NCBI GenBank assembly: GCA_023248635.1
Contig: JAHFED010000045.1
Location: forward strand, 1 to 55,750
DNA from: Myxococcales bacterium
GTDB taxonomy: Bacteria > Myxococcota > UBA727 > VGSZ01
Direction: 5' to 3'
DNA: 55,750 bases
A program made the position numbers and the translations under genes. The notes under the pieces were generated by a model. That model was not told the DNA's origin and did not search any database. It worked only from the letters and a program-made list of their open reading frames with translations. Shown one piece after another: positions 46,959 through 54,643 of this stretch. Within the stretch, counting starts at the first letter, position 1. Each line of letters opens with the position of its first letter.

Positions 46959-48068
46959 ATGTCCTGGCAGGTCAAACCGACCACGGTGGGCCTCTTGGTC
47001 ATCGCTGGGTGCTTCGTCGTCGGCGTCGTTGGTCTCTATGTCGAGATGACGTGGTTGGCCCCCGTCGCCTGCGTCGCCATCTGCTGGACCATCTGGTGGC
47101 TTCGTTTTGGGCTGGTGCGGGAGATGCTGCAGGAGGGTGAGGCGCAGCGGAAGCAGCTCGCGGAGTCCCATGCCTCGCTGGCGGACGCCCACGCGCGTTT
47201 GAGGGCGGCGGTGGTCGCCCATTCACGCATGGGCAACGAGTTGCGGCAGGCGCACAAGCTCGAGGCGGTGGGCCGGTTGGCGGCCGGCGTCGCCCACGAG
47301 ATCAACACCCCAATCCAATATGTCAGCGACAGCCTGCATTTCGTTCGCGACGCCGTCGTCGATCTCACGGCCTTGGTGGAGAAATACCAAGCTCATTTCG
47401 CCAGCGGGGGCTCGGGGTTGCCCAAGGAGCTGCACGAAGCCGAGTCGGCGGCGGACCTCACGTATCTGCTCGCCAATGTTCCCCGCGCCCTCGATCGCGC
47501 CGTCGACGGCATCGCGCGGGTGGCGACCATCGTGCGATCGATGAAGCAGTTCGCGCATCCCGACCGCCTGGAGATGGAGTACGCCGACCTCAACCAGGCC
47601 ATCGAGAGCACTCTCGCCATCGCGCGCAACGAGTACAAATACGTCGCCGATCTTCTCACCGATCTCGGCGAACTCCCGCTGGTGCGCTGTCACCTCGGCG
47701 ACATCAACCAGGCGATCCTCAACAGCATCGTCAACGCCGCTCAGGCCATCGCCGTGAAGAACCAGGGCTCCAACGTCAAGGGGCGCATCGTCGTCAAGAC
47801 GCGCCGTGAGGACGACCACGTGCGGATCACGGTCGCAGACACCGGGACCGGGATCGCCGAGCTCGATCGCGAACGCATCTTCGAGCCTTTCTTCACCACC
47901 AAAGAGGTCGGCCAAGGCACCGGGCAGGGGCTCGCCATCGCCAGGGCCGTGGTGGCGGAGAAACACGCCGGGTCGATCAGCTTTGAAAGCGTGCTCGGAA
48001 AAGGGACCACTTTCCACATCCGCCTGCGCATCGACGGTCCCCCGCAAGCGCAGCAGGAGGCCGCATGA
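46959..48068 (+). CDS. Membrane sensor histidine kinase
   Basis: 369 residues from the ATG at 46959; an in-frame GTG at 46866 would run the coding region through the hairpin, so it is less likely. Two helices (VGLLVIAGCFVVGVVGLYV and LAPVACVAICWTIWWLRF), a short coiled coil, then the H-box AAGVAHEINTPIQYV with the phospho-His, N-box NSIVNAAQAI, G1 DTGTGI, F-box and G2 GQGTGQGLAI. No periplasmic sensor domain is evident, so the input is probably in the membrane or cytoplasm. The stop overlaps the next start (ATGA). Confidence 0.88.
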   Translation: MSWQVKPTTVGLLVIAGCFVVGVVGLYVEMTWLAPVACVAICWTIWWLRFGLVREMLQEGEAQRKQLAESHASLADAHARLRAAVVAHSRMGNELRQAHKLEAVGRLAAGVAHEINTPIQYVSDSLHFVRDAVVDLTALVEKYQAHFASGGSGLPKELHEAESAADLTYLLANVPRALDRAVDGIARVATIVRSMKQFAHPDRLEMEYADLNQAIESTLAIARNEYKYVADLLTDLGELPLVRCHLGDINQAILNSIVNAAQAIAVKNQGSNVKGRIVVKTRREDDHVRITVADTGTGIAELDRERIFEPFFTTKEVGQGTGQGLAIARAVVAEKHAGSISFESVLGKGTTFHIRLRIDGPPQAQQEAA

Positions 48069-49264
48069 GAGTGCTCTTCGTCGATGATGAGGTCGCGGTG
48101 CTGGAGGGACTCGAGAACCTCCTGCGCAAAGAGCGCCACCGCTGGGACATGGTGTTCACCACCAACGCCGACGCCGCGCTGGCAGAGATGGCCCGGTCAG
48201 ACGTCGACGTCGTCGTTTCGGACATGCGCATGCCTGGGATGCACGGCTCGGTGCTGTTGACGACGGTGCGCGATCAATATCCGGGCACTGCCCGCATCGT
48301 GTTGTCGGGCCACTCCGAGCGCGAGGCCATCGTCAAATCGCTGCCAGTGGCCCACCAATTCTTGAGCAAGCCCTGCGATGTGGGCGCCCTGCGCACCGCC
48401 ATCGAACGCACGCGCGAGCTGCAGATGGTGCTGGCCGACGAAGGCGTGCGACGCATCGTCGGAAAATTGCACGCGCTGCCCTCGGTCCCGCAGATGCACA
48501 TCGATCTCACCATGACGGCGGCGAAGCCGAGCTCGAGCATCGCCGACATCGCCAAGATCGTAGAGCGCGACCCAGCCATGAGCGTGAAGGCCCTGCAGCT
48601 GGTGAACTCCTCCTTCTTCGGCGTCGCCTGCCGCGTGACCTCGATCCAGCACGCGGTGAGTCTGCTCGGCATCGAGCTCTTCAAGGGCCTGGCGCTCACG
48701 GCACAGATCTTCGCCTCCAGCGATCTGCGTCCCGTCAAGGGCTTCTCCCTCTTGCGCATCCAGCAGTGCTCATTGGGCACGGCCCGGCTCGCCAAGCTCT
48801 TCCTCAGAGATCGAGAGCACCAAGAGGAAGCCTTCACCGCCGGCCTCGTTCACGACATCGGCAAGGTCATCATCGCCCTGGGGATGCCGGACCAGTACGC
48901 CGACGTCGTGCAGCGGGCCAAAGCCGAAGACACGCCGCTGCACATCATCGAGAAAGAGACCTTCGGCGTCAGCCATGCCGAGGTCGGCGCCTATCTGTTG
49001 GGCGTGTGGGGCCTCCCCTTCTCCATCGTCGAAAGCGTCGCCCACCATCACAACCCGAGCGCTGTCTCCACGGGCGAGCGCGAAGTGCTCGCCGCCGTCC
49101 ACGTCGCCGACGCCCTGCTCGACACCGCTTCGGCGGCCCCAGGTTCCCCGCGCGAGACGCGCCTCGACATGCATTTTCTCGACTCGGCGGGGTTTGCCGC
49201 GCGGCTGCCCCATTGGCGGGAGCTCGCCGTCGAAGAGGCCAAACGCCTGGAGAGCATGTCTTGA
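48065..49264 (+). CDS. Response regulator with receiver and HDOD domains
   Basis: 399 residues. Receiver domain 1-120: FVDDE acidic pocket, VVVSDMRMPG with the phospho-Asp, IVLSGHS and LSKPCD with the conserved Lys. Then an HDOD domain (about 140-340): LPSVPQMHIDL, VERDPAMSVKALQLVNSSFFG, VHDIGK retaining an HD pair and VAHHHNPSA. HDOD proteins are output or signalling modules for stress, cell-cycle or cyclic-nucleotide control. Co-translated with the upstream kinase as its likely partner. Confidence 0.9.
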   Translation: MRVLFVDDEVAVLEGLENLLRKERHRWDMVFTTNADAALAEMARSDVDVVVSDMRMPGMHGSVLLTTVRDQYPGTARIVLSGHSEREAIVKSLPVAHQFLSKPCDVGALRTAIERTRELQMVLADEGVRRIVGKLHALPSVPQMHIDLTMTAAKPSSSIADIAKIVERDPAMSVKALQLVNSSFFGVACRVTSIQHAVSLLGIELFKGLALTAQIFASSDLRPVKGFSLLRIQQCSLGTARLAKLFLRDREHQEEAFTAGLVHDIGKVIIALGMPDQYADVVQRAKAEDTPLHIIEKETFGVSHAEVGAYLLGVWGLPFSIVESVAHHHNPSAVSTGEREVLAAVHVADALLDTASAAPGSPRETRLDMHFLDSAGFAARLPHWRELAVEEAKRLESMS

Positions 49265-49325
49265 GCGGCGGGCGGGCTCGACCTGGGCACTGGCCACGGT
49301 CGGGCTGCTTCGCTAACGACGACAG

Positions 49326-50177
49326 ATGCGTCTCTCTCTCTCCGTGATCCTCCTGCTTTCCCTGGTGGGCCCGCTCTCGTGCAAAGGCTTTGAGACCAAT
49401 GTGCAAGACACGGCCGTCGATCAGAAAGAGACCGCGCGCCAAAACTACGAGGCCGCCGAGGCCGCCTTCGAGGGCGCGCGCTGGACCGAGGCTGTCAAGT
49501 ATTTCGAGCTGGTAAAAAACAAATATCCCTACTCCAAATACGCGGTTCTTGCGGAGTTGCGCCTCGCTGATACTCACTTTGCGCGAGAGAAATGGCTCGA
49601 GGCGGCCGATGGATATCGTATCTTTGTTCGCTTCCATCCGCGTCACGAGCAGGTAGCCTACGCGACCTTTCGCGTCGCGCTGAGCCATGCCCGCGCCATC
49701 GAGAACAACGTCTCCTGGCTGCCCTTCGTCGAAGCCAAAGAAAAAGACCAGGCCGCAGCCAAAGACACGATCCGGGCCTGCGACGAGTTTCTGACCCGCT
49801 TTCCCGACGACGAAAACGTCGCCGAGGCCAAGAAGCTGCGCGCCGACGCCCGCGGACGCTTGGCCGAGGTCGATCTCTACGCGGCCGCCTTCTATCGCCA
49901 GCGCGAAAAATGGCAGGGCGCCCTGTGGCGCTACCAAAAGGTCGGCAACGACTACGCCGACACCGAAAAAGCGCCTTGGGCCTTGCTGCAGGCCGGCGTC
50001 ATCGCCGAAGAAAAGCTCAACGACGATGAACAGGCCCGAGCAATCTTCCAGCAACTCCTGCGCGAGCACCCCGACTCCCCCGAGGTGAAAGACGCCAAAG
50101 AGGCCCTGGCTCGCCTGGGAGAACGCAGGCCGCAGGTGGAGAGCGACGCCGAGTCCGCGGCCTCCGCCGGCAAATAG
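49326..50177 (+). CDS. bamD: BamD-like outer-membrane assembly lipoprotein
   Basis: 283 residues. Lipoprotein signal ILLLSLVGPLSC with Cys at the lipobox. TPR-like helical repeats: ARQNYEAAEAAFEGARWTEAVKYFELVKNKYPYSKYA in part, AELRLADTHFAREKWLEAADGYRIFVRFHPRHEQ, ELDLYAAAFYRQREKWQGALWRYQKV split by residue. The length and repeat pattern match BamD/YfiO, which forms the essential barrel-assembly complex with BamA. Confidence 0.85.
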   Translation: MRLSLSVILLLSLVGPLSCKGFETNVQDTAVDQKETARQNYEAAEAAFEGARWTEAVKYFELVKNKYPYSKYAVLAELRLADTHFAREKWLEAADGYRIFVRFHPRHEQVAYATFRVALSHARAIENNVSWLPFVEAKEKDQAAAKDTIRACDEFLTRFPDDENVAEAKKLRADARGRLAEVDLYAAAFYRQREKWQGALWRYQKVGNDYADTEKAPWALLQAGVIAEEKLNDDEQARAIFQQLLREHPDSPEVKDAKEALARLGERRPQVESDAESAASAGK

Positions 50178-50220
50178 CTCGTCGTCGCGTCGGCGACAGT
50201 GTCCACTTGGCTCTGGTCCA

Positions 50221-51681
50221 TCACGAGAGCAAGAGCAGCCGATCGACGAAGACGCGCAAGGCCAGGGGGTCGGCGGCGTCGACGTCGGAAGTTGCCTCGA
50301 TGCCGTCGTCGACGATCCAGCGCCGACCGCCCACGCGCACCCAGAGTCGGGCTGGTCGATCCGCCGCCACTGCGCCGCGCTTCATGGCTCCCGGTGCGCT
50401 CAAGGGCGAAAAGACCACGCGGGAGCGCAAGGCCTGGGACAGGGCGACATCGTCGACGAGGGCCACCCGGCGGTGGGCGATGTCGGCCATCAACGAGGTC
50501 GCCAACAAGCCGCGTTCTTCTTCGACGACGACGGCATCGCCGCTCAGAGCAAAGGAGGTGTGCACCGCCAGAGGTCCCAAGGCCTGCGAGAGGTCGTGGT
50601 GGGCCCGCAAGCAGCAGGCGAGCACCAACACCAGGGTCTGCGTCGGCAGCGAGGCGGGCTTGAAGCGCAGGCGTTCGACGTCGACGATGACGAAGGCCAG
50701 CGCTCGGCGTTGCTCGAGCAGGGGGCTCTCGTCGCGGGTGTAATAGAGCAGGCCGCTCTCGACGAAGCGCAGATCGAAGAGGTCGGGCCCGGGCTTGCCC
50801 TCGTCGTCCACACTGCTGCCTTCGCCGACGTAGGCCACCTCGCTGCGCACCAGATTCTCGAAGGTGCCCTGGGTGCTCATGGCGTCGAAGCCACCCGCTG
50901 GAAACGCCGCCGTGTCGTCGTCGTCGACGGGCAAATCGCGGGAGCGCCGCGCCAGGCGGGCCAGCGTCGACGGCGAGGGCGGCCCGATCAGCGAGACCGT
51001 GCGATGCACCGTGCGCAGCGCGAGACGGGCGGCCTCCGAGGGCACGTCCTCGAGGTGCGCGAGCTCCCAGAGGTCTTCGTCGAACAGGAGTCGCTGGCCG
51101 GCGAGCAGCATCGTTGCCGTGTCGAGCCCGACCCCCACAGCCTGAAGGGCCTCAGCGCCCGGCACCAGACTGCGGCGCACCAGGTCGTCGTCGTCGACGA
51201 AGCGCTCTTCTCCGCTCAGGCGCTGCTGCAGCGTCCGCAAGCGTCCAACGTTGCCGGGCGCGAAGGTCCCCGCGGGCAAGGTGCGCGAGAGGGCGGCGGC
51301 AATGGCGTGCGCGATGGCATGTTCCTGCACCTGCTCGGGTAAGGCAGCGACGATGATGTGGGCGCTCAAGATGGCTGGGTCCTGCAGCCAGGGAGCAACG
51401 ACGCGATCCTCGAAAGCCAAACGCGCGGCCCGCAAGCCAGCAAAGGCGTCGTCGTCGTCGTCGCGCTCCTTGCTCCAGCGATCTCGGGTCGCCGCGAAGC
51501 GCACCCCGCGTCCACGCAAGAGCAAAAAACCGAGATCGTGGATCAACCACAAGGGCGCTTCATCGCAGCCCGCAGCCCAGACGCGCAGGGCCCACCGCAA
51601 GGCAAGGGGCAGAGCATCGGCCACTGGTTCATCGACGACAGCGGCAACGAAGGCGGCGGCGACGTCGCAGTCGCTCAACAT
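50221..51681 (-). CDS. MoxR-partner protein, unrecognised family
   Basis: 486 residues. The start ATG at 51681 shares its A with the MoxR stop (TGATG), so the two are coupled. The sequence is Asp/Ala/Leu-rich with an acidic cluster (ERDDDDDAF), two alpha-helical halves and a C-terminal beta-rich part (PDLFDLRFVESGLLYYTRDES, ALAFVIVDVERLRF, LWVRVGGRRWIV). MoxR ATPases usually act with von Willebrand A-domain proteins; a clear MIDAS motif (DxSxS) was not found, so a diverged VWA or a new partner is possible. No signal peptide. Confidence 0.7.
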   Translation of the reverse strand: MLSDCDVAAAFVAAVVDEPVADALPLALRWALRVWAAGCDEAPLWLIHDLGFLLLRGRGVRFAATRDRWSKERDDDDDAFAGLRAARLAFEDRVVAPWLQDPAILSAHIIVAALPEQVQEHAIAHAIAAALSRTLPAGTFAPGNVGRLRTLQQRLSGEERFVDDDDLVRRSLVPGAEALQAVGVGLDTATMLLAGQRLLFDEDLWELAHLEDVPSEAARLALRTVHRTVSLIGPPSPSTLARLARRSRDLPVDDDDTAAFPAGGFDAMSTQGTFENLVRSEVAYVGEGSSVDDEGKPGPDLFDLRFVESGLLYYTRDESPLLEQRRALAFVIVDVERLRFKPASLPTQTLVLVLACCLRAHHDLSQALGPLAVHTSFALSGDAVVVEEERGLLATSLMADIAHRRVALVDDVALSQALRSRVVFSPLSAPGAMKRGAVAADRPARLWVRVGGRRWIVDDGIEATSDVDAADPLALRVFVDRLLLLS

Positions 51682-52673
51682 CAGCGATCGGCCAGGCCCA
51701 GCAGGGTGCTCACCTTGGCGTGCACCGCCGGGACCTCGTGACGACGGTTGCCGATGTAGGCGCACAGCTTGAGATCGGGCGTGTCGACGGCGCCGCCATG
51801 GAACAAGAAGGCGCGGGTGCGGATGAGCTTGAAGAGCTTCACCAGCTTGCGATCCGAGACCAGCACCTTGTCTTCGGTCTCGAGCGTCCGCACCACCCGG
51901 CGCAGCTCGGCGAAGGCCCGCGGGGGAAAGAGCGCGTCCCGTCGTCCCGCCCCCTCGCCCTCCTGCGCAAACACGAGATCGAGCCAGCGCTTGGCCTTTT
52001 GGTAGTCCTCGAGGCTGACCGTGTTTCTCACCCAGGGTTTGCGCCCGGTGGCCTTGAAGGACTCGTTGCGCATGCCGGCGTCGATGAGCTCGGCGAAGTG
52101 CGTGTCCTTCACGGGCTTGGTCTCGACCTTCAAGATGAAGCGATCGGACATGGCATCGAGCTCGCTCTGCTCGGGGATGTCGTTGGTGGCCGCGAAGAGC
52201 ACCTGCAATTTGACGGCGACGGGTTCGCCGTCTTGGTAGAATTTTCTTTCGTTCAAGATGGTGAGCAACAGATTAAGAATTGCCGAGTTCGACTTGAAGA
52301 TCTCGTCGAGAAAGGCTACGCGACACTCAGGAAGCTTGCCCTTGGTGCGGCGAATGAAGCGGCCTTGCTTGAGCAAATCAATATCGATTGGACCGAGGAT
52401 CTCCGATGGCTCGGTGAACTTGGTCAGCATGTATTCGAAGTAGTCGTCGTCGTTCAGTCCGACGCTCTCGACCCACTTCACTACGAGGTCGGATTTGGCG
52501 GTGCCGGGGGGGCCGACGAAGAGCAGGGGCTCCTGCGCGATGGCGCAGATGGTCATGAGGTCGACTTCGCTTTGGCGGTTGACGAAGAAGCTGGCCAATT
52601 CCACGCGGTGGCGGTTGATGCGGGCTCTGACGTCGTCGATCTCGCCTTCTAATTGTTTGAAGGTCCAGTTCAC
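51681..52673 (-). CDS. MoxR-family AAA+ ATPase
   Basis: 330 residues from a GTG at 52673 with GGAGG five bases upstream; longer frames run into intergenic repeats. Walker A GPPGTAKSDL (about 48-57), Walker B VAFLDEIFKSNSAILNLL, sensor-1 FAATNDIPEQSELDAMSDRF. The order and size fit the RavA/MoxR class. MoxR ATPases remodel or activate protein complexes with partner proteins. A/T-ending codons cluster at 52230-52410. Confidence 0.9.
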   Translation of the reverse strand: MNWTFKQLEGEIDDVRARINRHRVELASFFVNRQSEVDLMTICAIAQEPLLFVGPPGTAKSDLVVKWVESVGLNDDDYFEYMLTKFTEPSEILGPIDIDLLKQGRFIRRTKGKLPECRVAFLDEIFKSNSAILNLLLTILNERKFYQDGEPVAVKLQVLFAATNDIPEQSELDAMSDRFILKVETKPVKDTHFAELIDAGMRNESFKATGRKPWVRNTVSLEDYQKAKRWLDLVFAQEGEGAGRRDALFPPRAFAELRRVVRTLETEDKVLVSDRKLVKLFKLIRTRAFLFHGGAVDTPDLKLCAYIGNRRHEVPAVHAKVSTLLGLADR

Positions 52674-52690
52674 TTTGCCCTCCACCGTTG

Positions 52691-52764
52691 AACATGCGCT
52701 TCGCGGAGAGAACGCGCCGGGCGCGGAGAACGCGCTTCGCGCGGAGAACGCCTCCGGCGGGGCC
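52691..52764. repeat. Four tandem 18-20 bp GC-rich units
   Basis: Units AACATGCGCTTCGCGGAGAG, AACGCGCCGGGCGCGGAG, AACGCGCTTCGCGCGGAG and AACGCCTCCGGCGGGGCC. Each has a small self-complementary core (such as CGCGC/GCGCG or CGCC/GGCG) and the cores differ between units, as in the other hairpin families. Confidence 0.75.
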
Positions 52765-53007
52765 AAAGGGGTTCCAGGGCAAACCCCTCTGGACTCCCTG
52801 CCCAGGTGTCGACGCGTCCCTCGAGCAGTTGCCCCCGGAGGCTGTCGTGGTTCGGGCCGCCTCGTGGCAAGTGCTCGAGGGAACGGGCTTCGATCGCCGC
52901 AGCGTGCTTTGCGTCTGGCTGTCGCCCTGCAAGCAGAGGCGCCTTGGGTTTCTTTGCCCTTGGGGGCGGCCACTTGTCGGTCGTCGGGCCGCCAATTCTC
53001 GACGTAG

Positions 53008-53028
53008 GGCGGGGGCTTGTCCCCCGCC
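53008..53028 (-). terminator. GC-rich hairpin just after phoH
   Basis: Perfect 8-bp stem GGCGGGGG / CCCCCGCC around CTTGT, 14 bases beyond the phoH stop on the minus strand. No T-run follows. It could be a terminator or a member of a common GGGGCGGG-type intergenic palindrome. Confidence 0.5.
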
Positions 53029-53041
53029 GTGACGCGGTGGC

Positions 53042-54478
53042 TCACAGCAGATTCGCGGCGATTTCAGCCAGCTCCGAACGCTCGCCTTTGGCCAGCACAA
53101 TGTGTGCTGCGATCTTCTCGGAGCGGAAGCGGTTCACCACGTGAATCAGGCCGTTGTTGGTCTGGTCTACATAGGGGTTGTCGATCTGGTAGGGGTCGCC
53201 CGTCAGCACGATTTTTGTGCCTTCTCCGGCGCGAGAAATGATGGTCTTGACCTCGTGGGGGGTCAGATTCTGCGCTTCGTCGACGATCATGTATTGGGCG
53301 GGGATTGATCGACCTCGGATGTAGGTCAAAGGCTCGATCTGCACGATCCCAAGATCGATCAATTCTTTATGGGAGCGGCCGCGCTTCTTCTCTTTTTGCG
53401 TCAAGCCCATCAGGAATTCGATGTTGTCGAAGATGGGCTGCATCCACGGATTCAGCTTCTCTTCGACGTCGCCCGGCAGGTAGCCGAGGTCTTTGCCGAG
53501 GGGAAAGATGGGCCGTGACACCAGCAGCCGCTGGAACACGTTCTGATCGGTGACCTTGGCCAGGCCCGCAGCGATGGCGAGCAGCGTCTTGCCCGAGCCG
53601 GCCTTGCCCACCAGCGTGACCAACTTGATGTTGTCGTCGAGCAGCGCGTCGAGGGCGAAGTGTTGCTCGCGGTTTTTGGGACGGATGCCCCAGACGCCGG
53701 CCTTGTAGGGATCGAGGGGCGTGAGGCGCGTGACCTGGGCTTCGGCGTCGAGGCGGGCCCGTCCGAGGGCGGTGCGGGTCGCCTTCTCTTTGTCGCGCAA
53801 CACCACGTACTCGTTGGGCGCGTAGTAGGGGTCGGGCAGGGTGATGGTGCCGTCGGCGTAGAACTGATCGACCTGCGGGCCGTCGACGTCGACCTCTTGC
53901 CAGCCCTTATAGATGTCGTCGATGACCACGCCGTCGGCGTCGAAGTCCTCGGTGTAGATGCCGATGGCGTCGGCGCGGATGCGCAGGTTGGTGTCTTTGG
54001 TGATGAACACCACCCGCGACGGACCCTTCTTGTTCAAGATGGTCAGCTCGAGAGCCACCGCCATGATCTTCGAGTCTTGGCCGCGGTCCATCGAGACTTC
54101 TTCGGGCAAGGCCAGGTGCGTCGTCGCCACCCGCAGCTTGCCGCCCCGATCGAGCTTCACGCCCATGGCCAGCGAGCCGTCTTGGCGCAGCTGGTCGAGG
54201 TAGCGCGACACCTGCCGCGCGTTTCGACCGAGCTCGCTCAGGTCCTTCTTGAAGGTGTCGATCTCCTCCACCACGTAGATGGGGATGACGACGTCGTTGT
54301 CTTCGAAGGAGAACATCGCGCGCGGGTCGTGCAGCAACACGTTGGTGTCGAGCACGAAGACCTTGTGCACCTTGCTCCCGGCGATGGGCGCTCGCGACGG
54401 CCCCGTCTTTTGAGCACCAGCCCTCGAACCGGCGGCCTTTTTCGACGACGACGACTTCTTTTTCACGCGCTGCTGCAT
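53042..54478 (-). CDS. PIN-PhoH family ATPase (PhoH2-like)
   Basis: 478 residues from the ATG at 54478. After a Lys/Ser-rich leader, the PIN domain starts at FVLDTNVLLHDPRAMF and has VVFITKDTNLRIRA. The PhoH domain has Walker A GKAGSGKTLLAIA (about 288-300), LPLGKDLGYLPGD-like RPIFPLGKDLGYLPGD, Walker B YMIVDEAQNLTPHE and VLTGDPYQIDNPYVD. PhoH2 proteins are RNA helicase/ribonuclease-type enzymes. Divergent from the terminal gene. Confidence 0.92.
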   Translation of the reverse strand: MQQRVKKKSSSSKKAAGSRAGAQKTGPSRAPIAGSKVHKVFVLDTNVLLHDPRAMFSFEDNDVVIPIYVVEEIDTFKKDLSELGRNARQVSRYLDQLRQDGSLAMGVKLDRGGKLRVATTHLALPEEVSMDRGQDSKIMAVALELTILNKKGPSRVVFITKDTNLRIRADAIGIYTEDFDADGVVIDDIYKGWQEVDVDGPQVDQFYADGTITLPDPYYAPNEYVVLRDKEKATRTALGRARLDAEAQVTRLTPLDPYKAGVWGIRPKNREQHFALDALLDDNIKLVTLVGKAGSGKTLLAIAAGLAKVTDQNVFQRLLVSRPIFPLGKDLGYLPGDVEEKLNPWMQPIFDNIEFLMGLTQKEKKRGRSHKELIDLGIVQIEPLTYIRGRSIPAQYMIVDEAQNLTPHEVKTIISRAGEGTKIVLTGDPYQIDNPYVDQTNNGLIHVVNRFRSEKIAAHIVLAKGERSELAEIAANLL

Positions 54479-54643
54479 ATGGGCCGCGTGATCCCACGAT
54501 GGGGATCCAGCGCGCAAGCTCGTGCCAAGGACATCGACGACACGATCCGCACCAAGCGAGACAGCCCGCCCCGGAAAAAAACCAAGAAGCGACGGCGGCG
54601 GCGCACTGCCGATAATCTGCCTGGCCTTTGCCAAGGGGTGGTC

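Larger units (their letters stand above)
52674..53041. other. Intergenic repeat-rich region between moxR and phoH
   Basis: 368 bp without a gene. It holds four 18-20 bp GC-rich units (52691-52764), an imperfect repeat at about 52757-52806 (CCAGAGGGGTTTGCCCTGG-like on the minus strand), and a strong hairpin near the phoH stop. Confidence 0.7.

Noticed and set aside
50221-52673. Full MoxR-VWA-beta-propeller conflict system
   Set aside because: Only MoxR and one unrecognised partner are present; the next gene is BamD on the other strand.
51681-53045. MoxR reading frame extended to 53045
   Set aside because: The extension passes through GC-rich intergenic repeats; the GTG at 52673 has a GGAGG at the right distance.
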